Shown here: piece after piece, positions 54,914-64,000 of the stretch
Layout: each line of letters begins with the position of its first letter
Position numbering within the stretch: the first letter of the stretch is position 1
Position numbers and translations under genes: made by a program
Notes under the pieces: generated by a model
Told to the model about the DNA's origin: nothing
Databases searched by the model: none
What the model saw: only the letters and a program-made list of their open reading frames with translations
Assembly (NCBI GenBank): GCA_963576475.1
Contig: OY754982.1
Coordinates: 5,725,201-5,789,200 of the forward strand
Reading direction: 5' to 3'
Source of the DNA: Molanna angustata
Taxonomy: Eukaryota; Arthropoda; Insecta; Trichoptera; Molannidae
DNA length: 64,000 nucleotides

Positions 54914-55560
54914 ATGGCATATCCCCCTTGCGTACTTCCTGTGCTCACTTACGGCTTTGAAACATCCGCATTGACTAAGAGAATTATGGAAAAGCTAAGG
55001 GTGACACAAAGAGCGATGGAAAGAAGAATGTTGAATATCTCGCTAAGGGACCACAAAACTAATGAATGGATTAGGAAGAACACAGTGGCCAAAAGAATAG
55101 CGGAGTTAAAGTGGAGTTGGGCGGGTCATATATTTTGTCCACCTTTCGGACGAAAGAAGGACAAAAGTTGTGATGGACTGGAGGCCAAGAACAGGAAACA
55201 GAAGCGTGGGAAGGCCCCAGACCAGATGGTCCGATGACATCAAAAAAGTGGCAGGTCCAGAATGGCACAGGATAGAGATCGGTGGAGGTCTAAGCGGGAG
55301 GCCTTTGTCCAATACTGGACTCAAGAAGAGGCTGAGTAAGAAAGAGAAAGTATATCCCCCAATGTGGAGTAGCCAGCGACAGGTTTGGGAGGCGCTACAA
55401 AAAGGCACTACATTCAGAATGGGTGGTGAACCTCATTGCAGAAATAGGGGAGAAGTTATTTTGACTATTGAATTTTCGATAACCCGGCTCTTACGGAATA
55501 ATAGAAAATAGTCGAAGCACTATTCTAAGCCGGTGCCTCACAGCAAAATAAGTTGTTTTA
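54914..55560 (+). mobile_element. LINE C-terminus and 3' UTR
   Basis: Frame 54914-55237: LPVLTYGFETSALTKRIMEK, LRVTQRAMERRMLNISLRD, RIAELKWSWAGHI; after a frameshift at about 55,140 the other frame gives DWRPRTGNRSVGRPQTRWSD and DIKKVAGPEWHRI. This is a very common arthropod LINE C-terminus. 55,340-55,560 is its 3' UTR (ATGTGGAGTAGCCAGCGACA, CTAAGCCGGTGCCTCA). Confidence 0.85.
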
Positions 55561-55572
55561 ATAAATATGTGA

Positions 55573-56017
55573 CCTTCCTTAACTTAACTGTCTCGCTCGG
55601 CAGTGACTCGTCAAACTGTGGCGAATGTTGTTGTGTGGTTCGGGCACACCGCCGGCGCAGACGTCGGGTCAGACATCCTGTGTTGACAACTAGATGTCAA
55701 ATCTGACAGGTGATGATTGCGTCGGATGCCCCCGGTGTTAGCCCGCGGAACCTTCGGACGCCAACACGAGGACCGAGGGGTCGGGGTACAAGCCCCTCCG
55801 ACTTGAAACGGAGTGTACATAGCGGCCGATTTTGAGACCAATCGGAGGCCCTGACGTCTGAGGTTGGATTCTCGGGGGCAGTGGTTGAACCCGATGGATG
55901 GTGGATATTTTGTGTTTGTCCGATGTTGCGGCCGCGTACGGTGGTGAACAGGGCCAATGGGCTCTATAGCGGTCGCCGGCGTGGAAGTGGATCGCGATCT
56001 CCCTTCCTTAACTTAAC
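55573..56017. mobile_element. GC-rich 413-bp insert between 16-bp direct repeats
   Basis: CCTTCCTTAACTTAAC occurs exactly at 55573-55588 and 56002-56017. The 413 bp between are GC-rich (CGCCGGCGCAGACGTCGGGT, GCGGCCGCGTACGGTGG) in an AT-rich setting. A minus frame of about 86 codons covers half (residues such as SGSTTAPENPTSDVR) without a recognised family. Neither side has an A tail. Most likely a retroposed or 5'-LINE-derived fragment; identity unknown. Confidence 0.75.
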
Positions 56018-56334
56018 ATAGCTTGGAGGAGTCGCCATTTTTAACGCCAAATACAATGAAACTTTACAACCCACACTAACAAACATCCCAAAAAGTATGT
56101 AGTAAGCTGTGAGATATACGTATTATATGATTATATACACATATTATAATCTCCTTATATGTATATATAATAAAAAAAAACAAAACGATTTGGTTTTACT
56201 ATGAAAGCAAAACAGGTTCCTAGATGAGACCAACCCAGGACCGGATTTACAGTTTTCGGCGCCTGGGGTAATAAATCAAATAGACGCCCGCCATGTTTTT
56301 AGAAATAAACCATGTTATCTATGATTTTTTATTC

Positions 56335-56880
56335 TTCACTACCACAAGCCGATATAGTAGGGAGTTATGAATTCGCAATTATTAAGATTATTTGTTTATT
56401 GCAGATTATCAACTAGTATCATGCTGAGATTGTACTCCGAAAGTTTCATCACAATTTATCTGTGTGTGCGTGTGTGCTGTATATTCTACTTTATCGATTG
56501 TATACTAAAATACTCATTCGATTATTTTCAAATTTGTAAGTCTAATACTCGCTTAGACCCCATTAGACTTCGAAGGATATCTGATCAGTGTTTCTCAACT
56601 TTTTTAACTGTCAAATAATTCAAAGCTACCCCTACCTCAGGAAACTTAAAATTTGATATTTTTTTTTCAATTTGCTAAAAAGACATCACTTTCATAAAAT
56701 GGCATTTGAAGAATTATCAACTTTTCATAATAAAATATTTTGATCAAAATTAATTAAAACACTCATTTAAGGAAAATGCTGAAAATTTTCCATACAAAAT
56801 TCGAATAATTTGTTGAGTGATTTGGTAGCGAGGAGTACAGCATTGGTCACAACCCATTCGATTAATATTAAACCTGTCCA
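56335..56880 (+). repeat. Dispersed ~540-bp repeat, copy 2
   Basis: Inverted copy of 37,430-37,975. Contains GATCAGTGTTTCTCAACTTT at 56,582, a hAT-like end phrase, and CATTGGTCACAACCCATTCG at 56,841. Preceded at 56,235-56,290 by GACCGGATTTACAGTTTTCG, another MITE-end-like phrase repeated in part at 56,998-57,020 (GGCGCCTGGGGTAA). Confidence 0.7.
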
Positions 56881-57599
56881 TGGGACTTTGTGATCATTCT
56901 GCGATGTAACCACATCTCAAAAGCATCCAGCCTGTTCAACCAAAATACTTATTTCTTTTTAATTTTCAGTCTTTTATTCTTTCGGATTTGGCTCCCCAGA
57001 TATCTTGGCGCCTGGGGTAACTGTACCATTTGAAACTATGGAAGATGCGACCCTGTTATGACCTTTTAGCAAAGCGCTGAGCAAATCTGTTTTAAAAACT
57101 TAACATCGATTTCGATGTTATTTTATTACAAGTTTTATTATGTACATCAACTCTATTATAGACAAAACGGCAAGAAATTGTTGGGAGATCAGTGAAAAAT
57201 TCCAATAAAATTACTTAGTTATTTTTTGATTGATGTATAATTATTCAATTTAATTAAAAATAAAAATATTGTTATCGAGGTTATATAGTATATTTAACAA
57301 ATTTCAGCTCAATTGGATATTGGGAAATAGATGCGAAATTTGCAGGCGTTGTGTTTACAATATGAAGATTGATAAAAGGCTAAAGCAAAAATATCTAGCT
57401 GATAATACTTGATTTTTTCTTCCTGTTCTCTTCCTCTCATAATCTATTTGTTTTCCTTATTTTACATTTAAGTTTATCATGGTTGGCTGTAATAAATTTC
57501 CGCTAGGCAATAAGCCCGCCAGTGTACAAATTACATGTACAAAAGTTACAAATAAATAGCAGTTTGCATCGCATCTGCAAAACCTGGTCAACTTGATCA
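56881..57599. other. AT-rich spacer, LINE 3' UTR debris
   Basis: GGCGCCTGGGGTAACTGTAC at 57,008 repeats 56,259. 57,480-57,560 contains the AGGCAATAAGCCCGCCAGTG phrase of LINE 3' ends. Confidence 0.4.
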
Positions 57600-58320
57600 A
57601 TTAATTTGGAAAGGAATTTCGCCTTAAAACGACTGTTCTCAAAACAAAAACTATGTTAGTAAGCAAACGGAGATCCATCAATATAAGTATCTCTATTGAA
57701 CCCAGATTCCGAAATAAAGACCAAGATTGAGATGGCGATATCCACCTTCCAGAAAATGCAAAAACTGCTGTGTAGCTAAGCACAAGATAGAGAGCTGTTT
57801 GCTGAAAGCATACGTGTTGCCGGTACCTACTATGAGGAAAAGTCGCAGTCACCTACCCCACTTCATAGGGAACGTTAAAAAAACGTTGGTACTTACTATT
57901 GTATCAAGTGGAAGTTTGGACTCTCAAAATTTCAACAATAAATAAAATTGAAGCATTTGAGATGTGGCTATTACAGAAGGTTGATGCGCGTCTCATGGGT
58001 CGATAGAGTTTCCAATGAAAGAGTTCTGAATATGATGGAGAAAGCGAGAGTGTTGAGTGTTACCACTGTCAAGAGACGCAAAGCCGCATAATTTGGTCAC
58101 ATATTCCGTGATAATAAATATGCCCTTCAACAGTTTACAGTGGAGGGAAAGATAAAGGGAAGACGAATTATGGGGCGTAAAAGAATATCGTTGCTTAAAA
58201 ATCTCAGGCAATGGTTGGGATTCTGGATGAGGCGTCACTAATTTAGGTTGGCGCAAGATCGGGATGAGTTTGGTCTGATGGTCGCCAACCTCTGTTAGGA
58301 TCGGCACAAGAAGAAGTAGA
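57600..58320 (+). mobile_element. LINE C-terminal remnant
   Basis: Plus strand with several stops: KTKIEMAISTFQKMQKLL, RRLMRVSWVDRVSNERVLNM, FGHIFRDNKYALQQFTVEGK, IKGRRIMGRKRISLLKNLRQ, WLGFW. This is the standard C-terminus of RTE-like arthropod LINEs. Dead. Confidence 0.8.
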
Positions 58321-58689
58321 GTTACATTTAAAGGCGGGTAATAAAATAACAACGTACTACGTAAGAAAGTTACATCTATTACCAGAAAAAAATTCTATTA
58401 TAAAATGATTAAGTCCTAATATCCTCATACATTCCCTAAATTTAAAAAATATAATACATTCATTCTTCAGGCACAAATTATGCGCAGCATTCTTTAATAT
58501 ACAGAGCATGCATAAATTATGATTCTATCTTTCATGACATCGTTCGCTTCAACTCATCTCATAGAGGATTTAAATAATCCATTTTGGCCACGTTCCCTCA
58601 TCACTCTTAAGTGATCTTCTCGCAACCCTCCATTTCCTTTCAAATTCCTTCTTCTACAGCACAAATTTTTTTTTTTATACCAAAACATG

Positions 58690-59080
58690 GAAAGATCGTG
58701 GCATCACCAAAAACATCAAGGTAAAGTTAATCAAGACTATATTCACTACGGCGTAGAGACATGGACTATAAGAGAGTGTTGCCTTTGAGATGTGGTCTTG
58801 GTGGAGAATGTTGCGAATACCATGGACTGCTAGACGAACCATACTAAATGAACTGTGCTGATAAAAGATCGCTTGTCAACTATCTACCTTCAGCGAATCC
58901 TTCAGTATTTTGGAAACATTGCCAGAAGGGCCCCAGAAAACGTCGTCGTAATTGGAGGCGTGGAGGGTAGAAGATCCAGTTGTCAATCACCGACTCGATG
59001 GAACGACCTTGTCGCACTGAAATTCTGTTACCGACCGATCAAAGACTCGATAACCTTCAAAATTACATTAAGCCATTGAA
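58690..59080 (+). mobile_element. LINE C-terminal remnant, related family
   Basis: RGITKNIKVKLIKTIF, AFEMWSWWRMLRIPWTARRT, KDRLSTIYLQRILQYFGNIA, RRAPENVVVIGGVEGRRSS and SPTRWNDLV, with stops between. Same domain order as 57,600-58,320 but a different family. Confidence 0.8.
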
Positions 59081-59399
59081 TATTTCGATTATACGTAACA
59101 ATTTTAACTCGAAACACATCATAATATATTCAATTAAAAAACACGTCATGTATTCAAACACACACATTGCATCAGTGGATATGTGAAGAATGATGCATAA
59201 ATTACTATCAAAACGGCGACCATAACATTCAAGTTTAGCTTATTTAACTGTTGTCTATGATGTCATATCTATTTGTAATAATATTATGGTGTCCTCGAAT
59301 GAACTGTGTGCATTTTATCGTCGCCATTAAAATACTAATGACAGCATAATCTCATAATCATCATCAGTGGCTCCACAGCTCAGGATGGGCCTGGTTATT

Positions 59400-59490
59400 C
59401 TATAATATTACAACTTCGCCTCTATTGAGATGTTGAAAAATTGTCAAAAATATCATTGACTCCCGACAGGGAAAAATCCAATGTTTGTGT
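59400..59490 (+). repeat. Dispersed repeat related to 5,174 and 62,220
   Basis: ACAACTTCGCCTCTATTGAG, then TTGTCAAAAATATCATTGAC, TCCCGACAGGGAAAAATCCA. Confidence 0.6.
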
Positions 59491-59939
59491 ATGTATATGC
59501 AGCTTGTAAAAAATATACGATTTATATTTAGTTAATGTACAAAAACAAGCATTTGGCTTTGTTGATATTTTCTTAGTAACTTAATTTAGAGATTGTAGTG
59601 ATACCAACTATATATTGCACTTCACGATCTTCAAAAACAAAACGTACTTGTTAAAGAATATGAGAGACTATTCAAACATCCCGAGCTTCCGAGCGGCACA
59701 GATCTGGATTACCTCTTAAACCAGCAACGAGGTCAGATCAATAAATTCCTCGGTAAAAACAGACAAAAAATTACATGACTCTAATTTTAACACAGTAGAG
59801 ACATGGAGGGCCAGATGGGAGGAAGTCTCGGACCCAGTAAATCACTGCTTGCCTTGTATATTTGAATGAAACCACCGGACAGTACCAAAGCATAGAGGAA
59901 TTTATCTACGATTGTTTTTATGACTGGATGAATTTAAAA

Positions 59940-61725
59940 ATACGTAGCTATTCATTATAAATATATGAATAGCCGTGGGCACATTTCCTGAACATTTAAA
60001 AAGGCGTATATTGTTCCAATATTTAATAAGGATGGTGATCCTATAGATCCAAGAAATTATCGACCAAAAGCACTCTTAAATATACTGTCAAAAGTATATG
60101 AAAAAAAATAAACATACAACTTATACATTTCTTGAATCACCACAAATTACTTACTTCGCAACAATTTGGATTTCGACCTGTATTAGGAGTCAACGATGCT
60201 GTTCTAAATGTTACAGAATTTATAACAAAGTCACTGGATGCAAAAATAAATGTATTGGAGTTTATTTAGACCTTGCCAAAGCATTTGATTCTATCTCACA
60301 TAAAATATTAATCCAAAAAAATAGACAAAAAATCGGAAATGAGTTGACTATAAAACTGTTTCAGTCATATTTAAGAAACAGAATACAGGTGGTCAGATTG
60401 GGTGACGTAATTAGTCAATTCTCTCTAATTAAATATGCGGTACCCCAAGGTAGTGTATTGGGAACAACATTGTTTCTTCTTTTTATAAATGATATCAATA
60501 AATTGGATACTGGTGGTTCCATATTTTTTTTTGCTAAAAACACTGTTTATTGTTTAGTTCATTGGGTTCAAGTGCATTCTGATGCGGAGCAGGGAATGAA
60601 CATTGTAAAAAAAATAGCTGGACTTTAATTTACTGAAATTAAATATTGGAAACACCAAATATATGACATTTAGCATAGATACTCGACAGCAATCGGAAGA
60701 TTCTTCTTCGTCTATTACTATACATTATTACTGTGATTTGTCTTTAATCTCCTCTTACCCTAAAGAGTCAGTAGTTACAAATATTTTGGTATAACAATTG
60801 ACAGAAATCTTCGATGGATAGCACATGTAGAGATAATTGCACAAAAAAACGTCAAATTATATATGTATTTCGAAATATAAGAGAAATATTTGACATGAAT
60901 ACATTGAAAGTGTTATATTATGCTCTTGGACAAACGTCAGTCTTTAATGGGATTGTGGGTTGGGGTGGTTTAGCTAAGACAAATCTTTTTCCCATTTCAA
61001 TAGCGCAAAAATCACTACTCCGGGTCATGTGTCGAAAACCTTACAGATATCCATCAAGCCAGCTGTTTTCGGAATTCAAGGTCCTGGATGTTAGACGACT
61101 CTATATTAGAACAATAATCATACAACTACAAAAAATCCAGCAATAATATACCACAATATACCCTGACTTTCAATAAACGAAACAGACATTTGCTGCAACC
61201 GACACATACACACATTTGCACAGACTAATAGAGTTGTATCTGATATCTTTGACTTAGTCCAGCTGAGTTGACATAATTTTGGAAAGCTGGTTATTGACTG
61301 GTTGATTTGGAGAGGGAGAGAAGAGTCAGAGAGAGAATTGACGTTTGTTGATGTGTGTTCTAAGATGATTTTTCCACTCCGAAAGAGATTGTTTTTTACG
61401 CCATTATACATCCTTACTACATATATACCCACATTGTCCTATAACACCTGTAAACACACCATCCATTGCACCCTCATATAAATACACTTGTTTTTTGGTC
61501 TACTTTTTTAGTTATTTATTGTTCTTTATATATTTTTTTATACTTTTTTTGATTTTATACTTTAATTTTATACTATTGAAAATTTATGTATCAAAAATGT
61601 ATTTCATAATTGATGTTAGTATTACTTCAGAACAGGCTTCGCCTAGTGAGGTAATGAATTCCATTATAATATTTAAATTTTTGTTATATATTTATTATAT
61701 TATGGCAATAAATAAATAAAAAAAA
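59940..61725 (+). mobile_element. Jockey-like LINE, dead reverse transcriptase
   Basis: DGDPIDPRNYRPKALLNIL (60,033), then frame 60098-60628: GVYLDLAKAFDSISHKILI, YAVPQGSVLGTTLFLLFIND and, at the catalytic position, SIFFFAKNTVYCL in place of FADDT, so both catalytic aspartates are lost. The thumb and C-terminus follow at 60814-61146 (SIAQKSLLRVMCRKPYRYPS, LDVRRLYIRTIII). The 3' UTR includes TTACTTCAGAACAGGCTTCG and ends in GGCAATAAATAAATAAAAAA at 61,704-61,725. Same family as 5,755-6,475. The upstream part to about 59,640 may belong to it (endonuclease not recognised). Confidence 0.82.
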
Positions 61726-62219
61726 TAGATTTTCCAGCAAAGGCACTGAAAAGTTTTTATTCGTCAAAAATTTTGTGGACTTCTCTGATTATAATCCTCA
61801 CTGGACATGGACGACGCAACTACTTCATGGAAAAGAGGGTCATCGCTCCATCTGTAGCGTTTGCAGACTGGTTTGTAGCCCTGACCTAAATATGTGATCA
61901 CATAGTACCTATCTCTTTATAACAACTTGAGATTTATATTCATATTTATATCCATAAATCATTGATCCATATGCCAAATATATGTTAAACATTCACATTT
62001 TTTTTAATCTGATTCTATAGTCAAAAGGGAAATTGACAAAAAGATCGCAGATACAGCCTCTTAAGACCTGGGTATGGCTGTAATGCACTGTTGAGGTAAT
62101 GATGTTATATGGATACTTTTTAAAAAGTCATTCTTGTGAATTCAAAATTAGACATTATAATTTATAATGTTTTTTCTTAATCTCTAAGCACGTCTATTTT
62201 ATTTTTATTGATAAACTTT
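61726..62219. other. No gene recognised
   Basis: AT-rich with a GC-richer patch at 61,800-61,890; no frame or repeat identified. Confidence 0.35.
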
Positions 62220-62440
62220 TTAACATCTCAATAGAGACGAAGTTGGGATATTATAGAAGAACCAGGAACTCAAGGCACCTACAGGGCTAACTACCTGTCG
62301 TCGGCTGGTTTACGTGACCACTCTATGCACTTGCGCAACCTTCACCAATTATGCCTTCTTATTGAGTTTGTTAAAAAAATTGTCAATAAAAATATCATTT
62401 GACTCCCGACAGGGAAAAAATCCAATATTTGTGTATATGC
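62220..62440 (+). repeat. Dispersed repeat related to 5,174 and 59,400
   Basis: AACATCTCAATAGAGACGAA at 62,222 and ATTTGACTCCCGACAGGGAA at 62,396 bracket about 150 bp with a GC-richer middle (CTAACTACCTGTCGTCGGCT). Confidence 0.6.
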
Positions 62441-62506
62441 AATCAAAAAAATATTCGACGTCTATTTCATTTTGAAAACTCTCTATGGGAAATAATGTGA
62501 TTACAA

Positions 62507-62901
<395 letters not shown>

Positions 62902-62950
62902 ATGAATAATGTGAACAGTGTGAATGTTTGAGAATACAGAAATAATTTAG

Positions 62951-63115
62951 GGTCGATAGTAGAGCGGTTAGCGCTTTGGGTTTAGTAATCCAGTGGTCGC
63001 GAGTTCGAATCCTGACTCGACCCATTTCGTTCACCTATAGCACAAGCATTTATGCTTATTTTAGGGAACGTAGGAAGATGTATATGTACTTGTTTAACAA
63101 GGACATATTCATTTA
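62951..63115 (+). mobile_element. SINE family 3 with a nearly intact tRNA-like head
   Basis: 62,951-63,024 is 74 nt whose first and last seven bases (GGGTCGA, TCGACCC) pair perfectly, like a tRNA acceptor stem. AGCGGTTAGCGC and GAGTTCGAATCC are box A and B. The D and T stems do not pair well and the anticodon loop is one base long, so I call it a SINE head, not a tRNA gene. The body (TTTCGTTCACCTATAGC, CAAGCATTTATGCTTATTTT, AGGGAACGTA) is the same as at 53,823-53,995. Confidence 0.82.
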
Positions 63116-63174
63116 AAAAAAAATAGGTAATTGTCTCGAATATAAGCATCTAAAGAAATAGTTGCTTAAGTATT

Positions 63175-63385
63175 TGATTTCTGAGCGTTAGATTCCGGGT
63201 TCGATTCCGAATGGACACAGTTTTTTTAAATATTGTTTTCAGTCTGGATCTGCATGTGAGACTATAAATATCACAAGTCTCCAGAATGTGACAACTTGTT
63301 ATTGAGTGCGCGTTAAATTAATATTTGACATATTATCTGTTAGTTACCCAAAAAATAGTACCTACAAAATAAATAAACAAATAAA
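63175..63385 (+). mobile_element. SINE family 2, 5' eroded
   Basis: GGGTTCGATTCCGAATGG (box B), GTTTTCAGTCTGGATCTGC, GTCTCCAGAATGTGACAACT, AATAAATAAACAAATAAAG tail. Confidence 0.8.
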
Positions 63386-63479
63386 GCAATAGCTATCGAA
63401 TAAGCAATGAGGATATTGTTATTTTCGATGAATCATGTCAATACTTGCTTGGTGTAAAACGCGTGTACCAAAGGGTTTT

Positions 63480-63790
63480 TGGTGTGGAGCTCCGACTTAG
63501 AATAGTGCTTCCACCCCTCTCTAATCATCGTTTTCCGTCGTTCATCGTCCCGTAAGAACCGGACACCCAATCGAATATACAAGAGGCGAAATAACAACTC
63601 AGCAAGAGTTCAGCAATGAAGTTCACCGCACATTCTGAATGTTGCCTTTTAGGGTGATACGAGACTAGTGTGTGGGCATACACGCATGTGTCGTACTTCA
63701 TTTTTATAAGTTAATGCACACCCGCACACCTGCCTTGGCTGGTTACCCCACACTGTGAGATATGCCGAGATAGTAAATATGTATGTATTT
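63480..63790 (-). mobile_element. LINE 3' UTR repeat, minus strand
   Basis: CTTAGAATAGTGCTTCCACC, GTCCCGTAAGAACCGGACAC, GAGTTCAGCAATGAAGTTCA and GGTTACCCCACACTGTGAGA match 51,541-51,866 and the complement of 55,340-55,560. Confidence 0.75.
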
Positions 63791-64000
63791 ACATATTGTG
63801 TGTATGTATGCGTGACGATTGTATTTACATATATATTTTTATTTTTTATTTTTTCAAATTGAAGCTAACAATGTACAAAGAATAGCATATATGTATAAAA
63901 ATATCAAATATAACAATTATCATCTCCATACATCAATTATTTGCTTACAATACTATCATAATTTATTTCAAAATACAGTCATATATTCAAGATACAAAAT
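63791..64000. other. AT-rich window end
   Basis: No feature recognised. Confidence 0.4.

Noticed and set aside
62951..63024. Functional tRNA gene
   Set aside because: Acceptor stem pairs, but D and T stems do not and the anticodon loop has the wrong size; the same head and body recur at 53,823.

Overview
The window looks like a repeat-rich, AT-rich insect nuclear genome. The grounds are spliced eukaryotic genes with GT-AG introns, several non-LTR retrotransposon (LINE) families of arthropod type, three tRNA-derived SINE families, hAT- and PIF-like MITEs, Helitron-like repeats, long (TA)n tracts, and one host gene for a small four-helix membrane protein of a family I know mainly from insects. 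I cannot settle the order; both Lepidoptera and Hemiptera fit.

Region 1-13,860 is the most interesting part. It reads as most of one large two-gene CACTA-like (En/Spm) DNA transposon whose left end lies outside the window. A 51-bp tandem array runs in one orientation at the left edge (three units visible) and in the opposite orientation at 12,511-13,342 (about 16 units). Between the arrays lie two divergent genes. One is a six-exon minus-strand gene (exons between 2,285 and 288) whose splice phases fit exactly to give 341 codons with a DUF4806 domain. The other is a single-exon plus-strand tnp2-type transposase of 689 residues (9,980-12,049). Both are open although the DNA between and inside them is filled with decayed LINE and Helitron-like debris. 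By analogy with plant En/Spm (TnpD transposase plus TnpA, which binds subterminal repeats), the DUF4806 protein may be the repeat-binding partner; that is inference.

13,865-17,515 is a pile of LINE pieces (a plus-strand Jockey-like reverse transcriptase, a minus-strand endonuclease half) and Helitron-like ends. 17,516-25,835 holds the only clear host gene, on the minus strand: exons at 25,823-25,743, 22,671-22,504, 21,819-21,666 and 21,376-21,309, with an optional last exon at 20,148-20,134 and a probable long 3' UTR below it. Its introns carry a 41-bp minisatellite and a LINE with a second LINE nested in it between perfect 14-bp target duplications.

25,836-64,000 has no convincing host gene. 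It contains a Helitron-like family (seven pieces), SINEs, four MITE-like elements with clear target duplications, several very long palindromes (29,158-29,679; 47,850-47,966; 49,845-50,470), a 2-kb G-rich 18-bp minisatellite (34,185-36,175), a GC-rich insert between 16-bp direct repeats (55,573-56,017), many dead LINE fragments, and two long (TA)n tracts. No rRNA, canonical tRNA or CRISPR array was seen.
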